Assembly: GCA_036265535.1 (NCBI GenBank)
Contig: DATAOV010000089.1
Location: 1-64,000, forward strand
Source of the DNA: AC-32 sp036265535
Lineage (GTDB): Bacteria; Actinomycetota; Thermoleophilia; Gaiellales; Gaiellaceae
Reading direction: 5' to 3'
DNA: 64,000 nt
Shown here in pieces: positions 34,214 through 42,838 of the stretch (positions are counted from its first letter, which is position 1; each line of letters starts with the position of its first letter). The translations under genes and the position numbers were made by a program. A model generated the notes under the pieces. It saw nothing but the letters and a program-made list of their open reading frames with translations. It made no database searches and was not told where the DNA came from.

Positions 34214-35557
34214 TCAGGCCAGCTTGTGCCCGCGAGTCTCGCGGCCGAAGATCGCGGCGACGATCCCCCCGGCGGCCATCACGATCGCGATGAAGGTGAG
34301 CGACCAGGCCGTGCTCCCGGTCGCGTCCTTGAGATTCCCGAAGATGTACGGGCCGGCGATCGCCGCCGTCTTGCCGACTCCTTCCATCACGCCGAAGGCG
34401 GTCGAGCGCAACCGGGTCGGAAACAGCTCCGACGTGTACGGATAGACAGCGCCCCAGGCGCCGAGGTTGAAGAAGCCGACGAAGAAGAGCGCGGTCACGT
34501 AGACGCCCTCGGAGTCGGCGACGGCGAAGGCGTACGCGGAGATGCCGCCCAGGATCAGGAACCCCGCCAGGGTGGGCTTGCGGCCGATCCGCTCCACGAG
34601 CCAGATCGCCGCCGCGTAGCCCGGGAACTGCGAGAGCGCGCTCAGGGTCAGGAGCAGGTACACGTTGATCGAGAAGTCCTTCTCGGCCTGGAGCACGAAC
34701 GGCAGCCAGAGGAACAGGCCGTAGTACGAGATGTTGAGCGCGATCCAGATGAGCGCGGTCGTGACCGCGCGGCCGCGCCAGCGCGGCTCGACAAGCTCGC
34801 GAGCGGACGACTCGGCCTCCTCGGGCGCGGTGAAGTCGTCCGCCGCGACGGGCTTGCCGGTGATCTCGGTGAGCACCTCGGCCGCCTCCTCATCGCGGCC
34901 GCGCCGCGCCAGGAAGTAGGGGCTCTCCGGGAGTGAGCGGCGCGCGACGAAGGCCAGGAAGGCCGGGAACGAGGCCGCGAGGAAGAGCCAGCGCCAGCTC
35001 GAGTCGCCGCCGACCGAGTGCCCGATGAAGATCCACGAGAGGCCGGTGGCGAGCAGGAGCCCGACCGGCCACCAGAAGTCGAGGAAGACCAGCAGCCGGC
35101 CTCGCCGCTGAGGCGGGAGGTACTCGGTCAGCATCGCCGGGTCGACGACGAGCATCCCGCCGATGCCAAGCCCGGCGAGGAAGCGAAACGTCATCACCGA
35201 CCAGGGACCCCAGGAGAGCGCCGTCAGGGCGGTGAAGGACGCGTACCAGAGGATCGAGTACTGGAAGATCGCGCGGCGGCCGATCCGGTCGGCGAGCCGC
35301 CCGAGCACGAGTGAGCCACAGAGCGAGCCTGCGAGGGCCGCGCTGTTGACGAGCCCCTGCATCGTGCCGCTGAGGTTCCACTTGGCCGCGAAGATCGGCG
35401 CCACGAAGCCCACGAGCAGGATCTCCATCGCGACGAAGGTCCAGGCGGCGCCCGTGACGAGGATCGCCCGCTTGTGGAAGCTCGAGAGGCCGCCCTCCCG
35501 AAGGACCTGCTCGACGTCCCGCGGGGCCGGGACTGCGACTGCGCTCGTCATCGGCAA
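34214..35557 (-). CDS. MFS transporter, possible niacin (NiaP-like) carrier
   Basis: A 447-aa major facilitator with 12 TM helices of the SV2/NiaP/sugar-porter-like branch. Motif A appears as GRLADRIGRRAIFQY and RSLPESPYFLARRGR follows TM6. It lies 6 bp downstream of a nicotinamidase-like gene, itself divergent from an NrtR-like NAD regulator, so nicotinate or nicotinamide is a reasonable substrate. Aromatic acid transport is the main alternative. Confidence 0.87.
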   Translation of the reverse strand: MPMTSAVAVPAPRDVEQVLREGGLSSFHKRAILVTGAAWTFVAMEILLVGFVAPIFAAKWNLSGTMQGLVNSAALAGSLCGSLVLGRLADRIGRRAIFQYSILWYASFTALTALSWGPWSVMTFRFLAGLGIGGMLVVDPAMLTEYLPPQRRGRLLVFLDFWWPVGLLLATGLSWIFIGHSVGGDSSWRWLFLAASFPAFLAFVARRSLPESPYFLARRGRDEEAAEVLTEITGKPVAADDFTAPEEAESSARELVEPRWRGRAVTTALIWIALNISYYGLFLWLPFVLQAEKDFSINVYLLLTLSALSQFPGYAAAIWLVERIGRKPTLAGFLILGGISAYAFAVADSEGVYVTALFFVGFFNLGAWGAVYPYTSELFPTRLRSTAFGVMEGVGKTAAIAGPYIFGNLKDATGSTAWSLTFIAIVMAAGGIVAAIFGRETRGHKLA

Positions 35558-35563
35558 GCTGCG

Positions 35564-36112
35564 CTAGGCGCCGGCGGCGGCGGGAACGGCGGCCAGCTCA
35601 TCCACGGTCGTGATCTCGGCCCCGTACGCCATCTCCAGGTACGCGAGCGCCTCTTCCTCGTCGACGCCTTCGAAGGCGCGGACGGCGTCGCTCGGGACGG
35701 CGATCCGGTAACCGCGGGTCAGCGCCTCATACGAGCAATGCCGAATGCAGATGTGCGTGTGCTGCCCGGCGATCACGACCTCGTCGACCCCACGCTCCAC
35801 GAGCTGCTCGTCGAGCCCGGTGCCCTCGAAGGCGCCGTAGTGGCGCTTGGGCGAGACGATCTCGCCTTCGCGGGGCTCGAGCTGCGGGATCACCTCCGCA
35901 CCGGGCGTCCCGGTCATCGCGTGCTCGCCCCAGACGCGCATCTCCGGGTCGTCTGGCTGGTGAGCGTCGTTCGAGAACACGACGACCCAGCCCTGTTCGC
36001 GCGCGTGCGCGAGCAACCTCTGCAACGGCTCGATGATCGCCTGGGCCTTCGGATTGGCGAGCTTGCCGTCGACGAAGTCGTTGAGCATGTCCACGATGAT
36101 CAGTGCGCGCAT
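35564..36112 (-). CDS. Isochorismatase-family cysteine hydrolase, nicotinamidase-like
   Basis: A 182-aa hydrolase with the family triad: D8 in LIIVDMLNDF, K89 in SPKRHYGAF and C122 in GQHTHICIRHC. DAHQPDDPEM and WGEHAMTGTPGAEV match the metal-site and oxyanion regions of PncA-type amidases, which convert nicotinamide to nicotinate for NAD salvage. Family members also act on other amides, so the NrtR-like regulator transcribed divergently 44 bp away is the main support for an NAD role. ATG at 36112 follows GGAGGA. Confidence 0.85.
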   Translation of the reverse strand: MRALIIVDMLNDFVDGKLANPKAQAIIEPLQRLLAHAREQGWVVVFSNDAHQPDDPEMRVWGEHAMTGTPGAEVIPQLEPREGEIVSPKRHYGAFEGTGLDEQLVERGVDEVVIAGQHTHICIRHCSYEALTRGYRIAVPSDAVRAFEGVDEEEALAYLEMAYGAEITTVDELAAVPAAAGA

Positions 36113-36143
36113 CGGAATCCTCCGTTCGTTGTGCCTCTTGCGC

Positions 36144-36149
36144 TAGGTT
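36144..36149 (+). promoter_or_regulatory. -10 box of the NrtR-like gene
   Basis: TAGGTT, exactly 7 nt before the GTG at 36157. It lies within the candidate operator described for 36145-36171. Confidence 0.5.
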
Positions 36150-36171
36150 TACGACTGTGGGGCGAAAACCT
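36145..36171. promoter_or_regulatory. Candidate operator of the NrtR-like regulator
   Basis: AGGTTT (36145-36150) and AAACCT (36166-36171) form an inverted repeat with centres 21 bp apart, about two helical turns, covering the -10 box and start codon of the regulator gene and lying in the 44-bp divergent promoter. Autorepression by the encoded protein is a plausible but untested reading. Confidence 0.35.
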
Positions 36172-36858
36172 CGGCAGGAGTCTACCAGGGCGCGACCGGC
36201 CCACGTCACGCTGGCCGTCGTGCTCCAGGTCCGGGAGGGCCAGCTCCAGGTGCTGCTGTGGCAGCGGGCGCGCAACCCGTTCCTCGGCGCCTGGTCCGCC
36301 CCGGGCGGGTACCTGGAGCCCGGCGAGACGCTCGAGCAGTCGATCCGCGGCCACCTCGCGATGAAGGTCGACGTGCGCGAGCTGGCGCACCTCGAGCAGC
36401 TCGAGGTCCTGAGCGACCCGCGTCGCAACCCGCTCGAATGGGAGCTCGCGACCGCCTACCTGGGCCTGATCCCGGCCGACGTCGACCCGGAGGTCCCCGA
36501 GGACACGCGCTGGCACCCGGTCTCGCACCTGCCCGAGCTCGCCTTCGACCATCGGGCGATCGTGCTCGCGGGCCGCGACCGGCTGCGGGCGAAGCTCTCG
36601 TACACGAACGTCGGCTACGCGCTCGCGCCGGCGGTCTTCTCGATCTCGGAGCTGCGGGAGCTCTACGTCGCGGCCCTCGGGCACGAGGTCTCGGCCACGA
36701 ACCTGCAGCGAGTTCTCCTCCGGCGCGGCGTGCTGGAGCGGACCGGCGAGCGGCGAGAGCCGGGCCGGGTCGGCGGGCGGCCGGCGGCGCTCTACCGCTT
36801 CCGCTCGCGCCGGCTCGAGATCACCGATCAGTTCGCGGCGCTCAGACCCCCCGGCTGA
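36157..36858 (+). CDS. nrtR: NrtR-like Nudix-related transcriptional regulator
   Basis: A 233-aa protein with an N-terminal Nudix fold (about 10-145) and a C-terminal winged helix (about 150-225, SISELRELYVAALG onward), the NrtR architecture. In the Nudix box, GGYLEPGETLEQSIR is kept but the REUxEE catalytic part reads GHLAMK, so hydrolase activity is probably lost and the domain serves as an ADP-ribose/NAD-metabolite sensor. GTG start 7 nt after TAGGTT. It is divergent from a nicotinamidase-like hydrolase and MFS gene. Confidence 0.87.
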   Translation: MGRKPRQESTRARPAHVTLAVVLQVREGQLQVLLWQRARNPFLGAWSAPGGYLEPGETLEQSIRGHLAMKVDVRELAHLEQLEVLSDPRRNPLEWELATAYLGLIPADVDPEVPEDTRWHPVSHLPELAFDHRAIVLAGRDRLRAKLSYTNVGYALAPAVFSISELRELYVAALGHEVSATNLQRVLLRRGVLERTGERREPGRVGGRPAALYRFRSRRLEITDQFAALRPPG

Positions 36859-36919
36859 GGGATGCTCGCTGCCCCGGCGGCCCCTATGGTCAGGGCGAGG
36901 CAGGGGAAGGAGGAAGGTC

Positions 36920-37009
36920 TTGCGGCGCTCTACGTACGGCGGGCTGGTCGTGATGACGGCGGTGGTCGTCGCGTTCGTGGCGGTGGTCTTGACGCTCGTG
37001 CTCAGATGA
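36920..37009 (+). CDS. 29-aa single-pass membrane peptide
   Basis: A TTG-initiated frame preceded by AAGGAGG at ideal spacing (6 nt). The peptide starts with a basic RRSTYGG and then has one hydrophobic helix rich in Val, Ala and Leu, ending LVLR. It lies 61 bp after the NrtR-like gene and overlaps the 3' end of the convergent sulfite-oxidase-like gene by 8 bp. The strong ribosome-binding site and clean TM segment argue for a real small protein, but 29 codons is short. Confidence 0.45.
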   Translation: MRRSTYGGLVVMTAVVVAFVAVVLTLVLR

Positions 37010-38045
37010 CGGTGACGTGCACCGTCTGCACGGCGTTGTTCGAGTAGCCGCCAAGGTTCCAGGCGGGCTCAAGCGGTTGCTCGTTCCCGGCCTCGTCGCG
37101 CGCCCTTGAACACAAGTCGTGCTCGCCGGGACGCGCGTCCCAGCGGAAGCGCCAGCCCCGCCAGGCCCAGCGGCTCTCCGGCGGTTCGACCTCGGCCTCG
37201 CCCCAGGTCTTGCCGCCGTCGCCGCTGACCTCGACCCGCTCGACCGGCGCGAGGCCCGACCAGGCGCGTCCCTCCAGCAGGCACTCGCCGGACTCGACGG
37301 TCCGGTCGCGGGTCAGGAACTCGGGGATGCCCGGCGGAACCAGCAACGAGCGCGGCAGCATCCGCTGCAGGGGCTCGCCGGGCTCCTCCTCTTCCTGACG
37401 CAGGCGGTACGACCAGGACTGCTGGTAGCCCTCGAAGGGCCGGTCGAGGAGCTCGATCCGCTCGAGCCACTTGACGTTGGTCATGCCGTACCAGCCCGGC
37501 ACGAGCAGGCGCAGCGGAAAGCCATGCTGCGGCGGAAGCGGCGCGCCGTTCATCGCGTAGGCGAGGAGCACGTCGTCTCGAAGAGCCTCGTCGAGCGGGA
37601 CGCTGCGCTGAAACCGCTGCTCCTCTCCGCCCTCGACGCCGCGATCGAGCCCGGTGAAGAGCACCTCGACGGCCCCCGCCGACACACCGGCTTCCTCCAG
37701 CAAGGGCCGGAGCGGCGTTCCGGTCCAGGTCGCCGTGCCGACGGCCTCCAGGAGCCACGGTTGGCTCACGGGCCGCGGGTCGAGCCTGGCGCGGCCGTTC
37801 CCGGCGCACTCCATCGTGGCCGTCACCTCGAGGGCGGGCCGCGCGCGAAGCTCGTCGAGCCCGAGCGAGAGCTCTTGCCCGCCGACGACCGCGAGGCGCC
37901 AATCCGCCGCGTCGACCACGGGCACGTCGTAGTGGATCAACAGGTAGTGGAGGCCGACAGGTGTGATCGGGAAGCGCAGCGCCTCGAGCGGCATGCCGTG
38001 GTTGCGCGCCGCGAGCTGGAGCTCCTCGAGGCTGATGCCTTCCAC
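37002..38045 (-). CDS. Sulfite-oxidase-family molybdopterin enzyme
   Basis: A 347-aa protein with the oxidoreductase molybdopterin-binding domain, in which C80 of TMECAGNGR is the Mo ligand, followed by the Mo-co dimerisation Ig-like domain (VSGDGGKTWGEAEVE). GWYGMTNVKWLERIELL is conserved in the family. No signal peptide or haem domain is present, so it is probably cytoplasmic; substrate could be sulfite or another oxo-compound. The GTG at 38045 is 7 nt after a TAGGCT box; a longer start at 38081 would overlap the ABC gene. Confidence 0.88.
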   Translation of the reverse strand: MEGISLEELQLAARNHGMPLEALRFPITPVGLHYLLIHYDVPVVDAADWRLAVVGGQELSLGLDELRARPALEVTATMECAGNGRARLDPRPVSQPWLLEAVGTATWTGTPLRPLLEEAGVSAGAVEVLFTGLDRGVEGGEEQRFQRSVPLDEALRDDVLLAYAMNGAPLPPQHGFPLRLLVPGWYGMTNVKWLERIELLDRPFEGYQQSWSYRLRQEEEEPGEPLQRMLPRSLLVPPGIPEFLTRDRTVESGECLLEGRAWSGLAPVERVEVSGDGGKTWGEAEVEPPESRWAWRGWRFRWDARPGEHDLCSRARDEAGNEQPLEPAWNLGGYSNNAVQTVHVTVI

Positions 38046-38052
38046 CGGGGCC

Positions 38053-38058
38053 AGCCTA
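38053..38058 (-). promoter_or_regulatory. -10 box of the sulfite-oxidase-like gene
   Basis: TAGGCT adjoining the ABC ATPase stop codon, 7 nt before the GTG at 38045; consistent with a leaderless transcript. Confidence 0.45.
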
Positions 38059-39615
38059 CTAAGCGGGTGCCGGGACCACACGCTCGGATGCCGCGAGCGC
38101 GAGCTCCGCGTCGGCCTGCTCGATCACGACCGGGTCGTGCGTGGCGCAGACGACGGCCGCCCCGGTCTCGCGGGCCAGGGTCGAGAGTAGCGCCGCGAGC
38201 GTGAGGGCGTTCGCCTGATCGAGGCGGGCGGTCGGCTCGTCGACCAGCAGCAGCCGGGGCCGTGCCGCCAGCGCGCGAGCGACCGCCACCCGAACCTGTT
38301 CTCCTGCCGCAAGGCGCGAGACGCGCTGCCCGGCGCGCTCGGCGAGCCCGACCGACGCGAGCACCTCATGCGTTTCCTCGCCGCTGCGGCCGCGGATCGC
38401 CTCGACCAGCTCGACGTTCTCTCGCGCGCTCAGGAACGGAACGAGCCCAGGCTGCTGAGCCACCAGCGCGACGTGCCGCCGGCGCAGCTCGGCGCGGCCG
38501 GCTCGATCGAGGCTCTGCATCGGCTCACCGCACACCTCGATCTCGCCCTGGTCCGGCAGCTCGAGCCCGGCGAGCAGGTGGAGCAGCGTGGTCTTGCCCG
38601 AGCCCGAGGGCCCCGTCACGACCGTGAGCCGGCCGCCCTCGAACCGGCTCTCGAGGCCGGAGAAGACGTGCGCCGCCGCTGCGCCGCGGCCGTGCGTCTT
38701 CGAGAGGTCGCGGACGACGGCGACTGCCTCACCAGGATGTCGTGGCTCGGCGGCGGCCTCCGGCTCCTCGGCCCGCTGTCCGTCACTCCCCGCGGCGACC
38801 ACCACGATCCGATCGTCCTCAAGCGAGGCCGCAGCCCTGCTGCCGATGCCGGCTCGTTCGAGAAACTCCTGCGGCAGCCGCAGCCAGCCGCCGCGGCCGA
38901 CCACGATCGTGCTCTCGCCCGCACCGCGCACCGATTCCTCGCTGACGCGCCCGTCGCGGATGTGGACGAAGCGGTCGGCGACCGAGGTCGAGGCGGGGTC
39001 GTGGCTGACTATCACGACGGTGCAGCCCTCCGCCGCCGCGAGCTCGCCGATCGCCTCGTAGACGAGACGCGCGTTCCTCTCGTCCAGCTCTCCGGTCGGC
39101 TCGTCCGCGAGGAGCAGCCGCGGCCGGTGGGCGAGCGCCGCGCAGAGAGCAACGCGCTGCTGCTCGCCGCCCGAGAGCAGACCCGGCCGCGCATCCGCTT
39201 TCCCCGAGAGGCCGACCCGGTCGAGCAGCTCGAGAGACCTCGACTCGCGTGCCTCGCGCTCGATCCCTTCGGCCCGCGGCTTGAGGCCGACGAGCTCGCG
39301 GGCGCTCAGCTCGGGCGCGAGTGCCTGCGCGAAGTGCTGGTCGAGGTACCCGATCGTCTTCGAGCGGTAGCGTGCGAGGCCGCCGAAGCCGAGCCCGCGC
39401 AGGTCGCGGCCGAAGACCCTCGCCGTTCCCGCGGACGGTGTGTCCAGGCCGGCGAGGATCCGCAGGAACGAGGTCTTGCCCGAGCCGCTAGGGCCGAGCA
39501 CCGTCAGGATCTCGCCCTCGGCGATCGTGAGCGTCAGCCCCTGCAGAGCGGCGGCGTCGCCCTCGGGCGTGGAGTGGACGCGGAACAGATCGCGGGTCTC
39601 GACGGCGACGCTCAT
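38059..39615 (-). CDS. ABC transporter ATPase with two fused ATP-binding domains
   Basis: A 518-aa cytoplasmic subunit with two MacB/LolD-type ABC domains. The first has Walker A GPSGSGKTS, signature LLSGGEQQRV and Walker B LLLADEPTGELD. The second has GPSGSGKTT, a degenerate signature RLAAGEQVRV and LLLVDEPTARLD. Such fusions let one polypeptide serve both halves of an FtsX-type permease. It overlaps the permease stop by 4 bp. The cargo is unknown; lipid, lipoprotein or peptide export are typical for the class. Confidence 0.9.
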   Translation of the reverse strand: MSVAVETRDLFRVHSTPEGDAAALQGLTLTIAEGEILTVLGPSGSGKTSFLRILAGLDTPSAGTARVFGRDLRGLGFGGLARYRSKTIGYLDQHFAQALAPELSARELVGLKPRAEGIEREARESRSLELLDRVGLSGKADARPGLLSGGEQQRVALCAALAHRPRLLLADEPTGELDERNARLVYEAIGELAAAEGCTVVIVSHDPASTSVADRFVHIRDGRVSEESVRGAGESTIVVGRGGWLRLPQEFLERAGIGSRAAASLEDDRIVVVAAGSDGQRAEEPEAAAEPRHPGEAVAVVRDLSKTHGRGAAAAHVFSGLESRFEGGRLTVVTGPSGSGKTTLLHLLAGLELPDQGEIEVCGEPMQSLDRAGRAELRRRHVALVAQQPGLVPFLSARENVELVEAIRGRSGEETHEVLASVGLAERAGQRVSRLAAGEQVRVAVARALAARPRLLLVDEPTARLDQANALTLAALLSTLARETGAAVVCATHDPVVIEQADAELALAASERVVPAPA

Positions 39616-42600
39616 CGCGCCCCTCCGTACCGGGCAGGCACGGGCTCACGGAACGAGCGGCCGGTGACGAGCCCGACGAGGACAGCCCCGAGCGCCACCG
39701 CTACGAGCGCCGAGGCCACGACGACGAGCCAGTCGAGCGAGAGGGCGAGCGGCGGTGATGGCGTGGTCGCGTTGGCCGTCAGCTCCACAAAGCTGACCAC
39801 GAGCAGCGAGAGGACGATGCCGGTGAGGATCCCTCCCGCGACTCCGGCTCCCGCGACCACCAGCGCGCGCAGCTGGAGCTGCCGGCGCAACCGGACGGGC
39901 GGCGTGCCCTGCGCCTCGAGGTCGAACGAATCCGCCGCCTCGTCACGCCGCTCCGAGACCACCCCGAGAACGAGCGCGAGCAGCGCAAGCAGGATCGCGA
40001 TCAGCGCCGAGGCCTCCAGCATCGCGAGCGCGGCGCGCGCTACGGGATCGCTCCGAAGGGAGCTCTCGAGGGCCGCCTGCGAAGAGACGGCGAGCAGTGG
40101 GAACGGAATCCGGCGCAGCCGCGCCTCGACGGCGGGCCGGCCGCCTGGCCCGGTCTCGAGCCAGAGCTCGGTCGGGAAGCCCGAGCCCGGCGTAGCGGCG
40201 TTCAGCGCCGTCTCGAGCGTCTCCCGGTCGGTCACGACGAAGTCGTCCGTCCCGGGCGCGGCACCACCCGGGAAGCGCGTTGCCACCGCCGCCACGCGGA
40301 ACACGAGCGGCTGGCCGGCGACGACGACCCCGAGCAACCGATCCGGGCCGGCGATCTCGGCCATCCGCGGCGAGACCACGGCAGGCAGCTGAATGCCGTC
40401 TGTCGGCTGACGCGGACGCACGTACGTGTCGAACTCGTTGGTGAGCGTGAGGCCGAACCGAAGGCGCTCGCCCTCGCTCAGGCTCCTCACGCCGGTCGTC
40501 CCGATCCAGCCGGCGTAGTCGGTCACGACCCGTCCGTCCGCGCGCGGCCGCCCGAGCGAGACGGAGCCCACCGCAGGCGCTCCCGCGTCGGCTCCGCGTT
40601 CCTCCAGCTTCGGCGGCGGCTCGAAGCGCAGGGCGATGAGGGTTCCACCACGCGCGTCCGGCGGGATCGGAGCGGCCAGGAGCTGCGGGCGCGCACCCGC
40701 GTTGCGACCGAGCTCGAGCGTTGCGAACGAGCCGTCGTGCCGCCGGATGCTCGCAGCTACGCCGACCTCGGTGCCGGTGACCGCGATCGGCAGCTCGAGC
40801 CTCTTGGCCCCCGCCGGCAGCGGCGCCCCTCGCAGCGCGACCGAGCCCTTCGGCTCGAGCCGCGCCGCCAAGTCGGCCGGCGAGCTCGAGCTGAAATCGC
40901 CGCGCCAGCCGTCAATCCCCCGCAGCGCCTGCCCGCCCAGGCCCAGCACGGCGATGCCCGTGACGTCGGTCGCGCCCGAGATGTTCCCGGCCAGGCGAAC
41001 CACGGGTTCCACGCGCGCATGCGGCCGGAGCGAGCCCACGACCCTGGGGGTGACGACCGAGCGAACCGGAACGAGCTGGGAGAGGTCTTCACGAACGACG
41101 TTGTCGGCGGGAATCGCGTAAGCGGCTTGGTCATGCTGTCCGCGCACGAGCGTCGAGCGGTACGCCTCGGCGAAGAGCGCGAGCCCGATCGAGACGACGA
41201 CGAAGCCGACCGCAACGGCCGCATAGCCGGGCCGGCGCGCGAGTCCGAGCGCGGCCAAGCGGAACGCGAGCGCGTCTCTCGGCACTGCGCGCTCCAGCAA
41301 CCGCAGGCCGGCCGGCAGCAAACGGGCGGCGCCGACCGCCGCGGCGAAACCGACCAGCGACGGCAGCAGCAGGAGGACGACGCCGGTGCCGTTGCTCGCG
41401 AGCAGATCGCCGGTGTCGGCTGCTCCGCGGGCCAGCGCGACCGCGACTACGGCGACAGCGCCCAGTGCCGCGACGTCGAGCGGCGAGACCGCGAGCCCGC
41501 GCACGGCCACCGGACGCACCGTCAACGCGGCCGCCAGCACGAGTGTCGCCGCCGCGGCGAGCAGGAGCGCGAGGGCGATCCCGCCGCCCGAGAGCACCGA
41601 GTGGCGCAAGAGTGACGCGACCGGCTCACCGGTCCGCCCGGCCACGGCCGCCGCCACCGCGGAGCCCGCGACCCAGCCGACGAGCGCGCCGCAGAGCGCC
41701 ATCGCGGCCGACTCGGCGATGACGAGCAGGCCGACCTGCCAGCGCCGCGTGCCGCTGGAGAGCAGTCGTCGCCTCGATGCATCCACGTCGGGGCGGAGCC
41801 GCGCCGCCGCCAGCACGGCAAAGGCGAGCAGGAGCGCAACGGCCTCCCCACCGAGCAGGAGCAGCCGCCGGCCGGAGACCTTGGACGCGTCCACGGCGGC
41901 GCGGAGCTCGTCGACCGGAGCCGAGAGCTCGAACCCGAAGGACTGTGCCTGGAACACCGAACGCGCATGCTCGATCCGGGCCGCCAGGTCGTTCGCCGAC
42001 CACGAGCGGACCGAGCTACGCTCGAGCGGAACCACCCAGCCGTAGCTGCGGTACGAGTCGTGCAGCAACGGCGAGCGGTCGAGCCCGGCGACCCCGTTCG
42101 CCAGGACGAGCGGCGGCGGCGCGGGCCGGTGGTAGCGCGTGATCTGCCGCACGAAGGCCGATTGGCCGAGTGTCGCCGCGGGAACGGCGTCGCCGAAGAG
42201 CGTGGCGGTGCGCAGATCGCCCTCCCCCACCGGCACGAGCCGCAGGCCGGGCACGTTCGGGATCCGGCCGCCGTGCCTGATCACGAGCACCTCGCACCGC
42301 TCCGGCTCACACCTACGCGGCAGGCGGCCCGACCGCAGGTGCACCCAGCGGCCCAGCTGATCCACGGCGCCGAGTCCGAGCAGCGCCCCGCCGAGCTGGC
42401 TCTCGCGATAGAGGGACGTGCCGGTGGGACGCTCGTCCACGACCCGGTGCAGCTCCGAGCGCACGTGTGCGTCGAGCCGGGCATAGGGCGCCGCCTGGCC
42501 GCCGACGCTGAACCAGTTCACCCGCACCGCCTGGACGGAGTCCGGCAGGGTGGCCACCTTCCGCCCCACCTCGCGATCCTGAGCAGCGACCGTTCCGGCG

Positions 42601-42725
42601 AGAACGGCACCGAGCATGGCCGCAGCAGCACCGAGGCCAACCACGACGAGCGCGAATCGCTCGCGCCGCCGGGCGAGCCGCACACGGGCGAGCCAGAACG
42701 GGAAGAACAGCCTGCGTAGAGTCAC
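39612..42725 (-). CDS. Large FtsX-like ABC permease
   Basis: A 1037-aa membrane protein with an N-terminal TM helix, a long extracytoplasmic part, a central cluster of TM helices, a second large extracytoplasmic domain, and a C-terminal FtsX/MacB_PCD-type TM unit. It works with the tandem ATPase encoded immediately downstream. A GTG at 42725 starts just before the basic RRLFFPFWLARVRLARRRE leader; the open frame to 42803 has no conserved residues. It is divergent from the cytochrome b-like gene. Confidence 0.87.
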   Translation of the reverse strand: MTLRRLFFPFWLARVRLARRRERFALVVVGLGAAAAMLGAVLAGTVAAQDREVGRKVATLPDSVQAVRVNWFSVGGQAAPYARLDAHVRSELHRVVDERPTGTSLYRESQLGGALLGLGAVDQLGRWVHLRSGRLPRRCEPERCEVLVIRHGGRIPNVPGLRLVPVGEGDLRTATLFGDAVPAATLGQSAFVRQITRYHRPAPPPLVLANGVAGLDRSPLLHDSYRSYGWVVPLERSSVRSWSANDLAARIEHARSVFQAQSFGFELSAPVDELRAAVDASKVSGRRLLLLGGEAVALLLAFAVLAAARLRPDVDASRRRLLSSGTRRWQVGLLVIAESAAMALCGALVGWVAGSAVAAAVAGRTGEPVASLLRHSVLSGGGIALALLLAAAATLVLAAALTVRPVAVRGLAVSPLDVAALGAVAVVAVALARGAADTGDLLASNGTGVVLLLLPSLVGFAAAVGAARLLPAGLRLLERAVPRDALAFRLAALGLARRPGYAAVAVGFVVVSIGLALFAEAYRSTLVRGQHDQAAYAIPADNVVREDLSQLVPVRSVVTPRVVGSLRPHARVEPVVRLAGNISGATDVTGIAVLGLGGQALRGIDGWRGDFSSSSPADLAARLEPKGSVALRGAPLPAGAKRLELPIAVTGTEVGVAASIRRHDGSFATLELGRNAGARPQLLAAPIPPDARGGTLIALRFEPPPKLEERGADAGAPAVGSVSLGRPRADGRVVTDYAGWIGTTGVRSLSEGERLRFGLTLTNEFDTYVRPRQPTDGIQLPAVVSPRMAEIAGPDRLLGVVVAGQPLVFRVAAVATRFPGGAAPGTDDFVVTDRETLETALNAATPGSGFPTELWLETGPGGRPAVEARLRRIPFPLLAVSSQAALESSLRSDPVARAALAMLEASALIAILLALLALVLGVVSERRDEAADSFDLEAQGTPPVRLRRQLQLRALVVAGAGVAGGILTGIVLSLLVVSFVELTANATTPSPPLALSLDWLVVVASALVAVALGAVLVGLVTGRSFREPVPARYGGAR

Positions 42726-42838
42726 GGCGCGACCACGGTGCCAGTCGGCGGGTGGCCCCGTCCAGTCGCCGCCGCTGCAATGAGCCGCTCGGCCCATTCT
42801 CATCGTCTTCTTAGGAACCGTTGGTTGACTGCCCTCTC

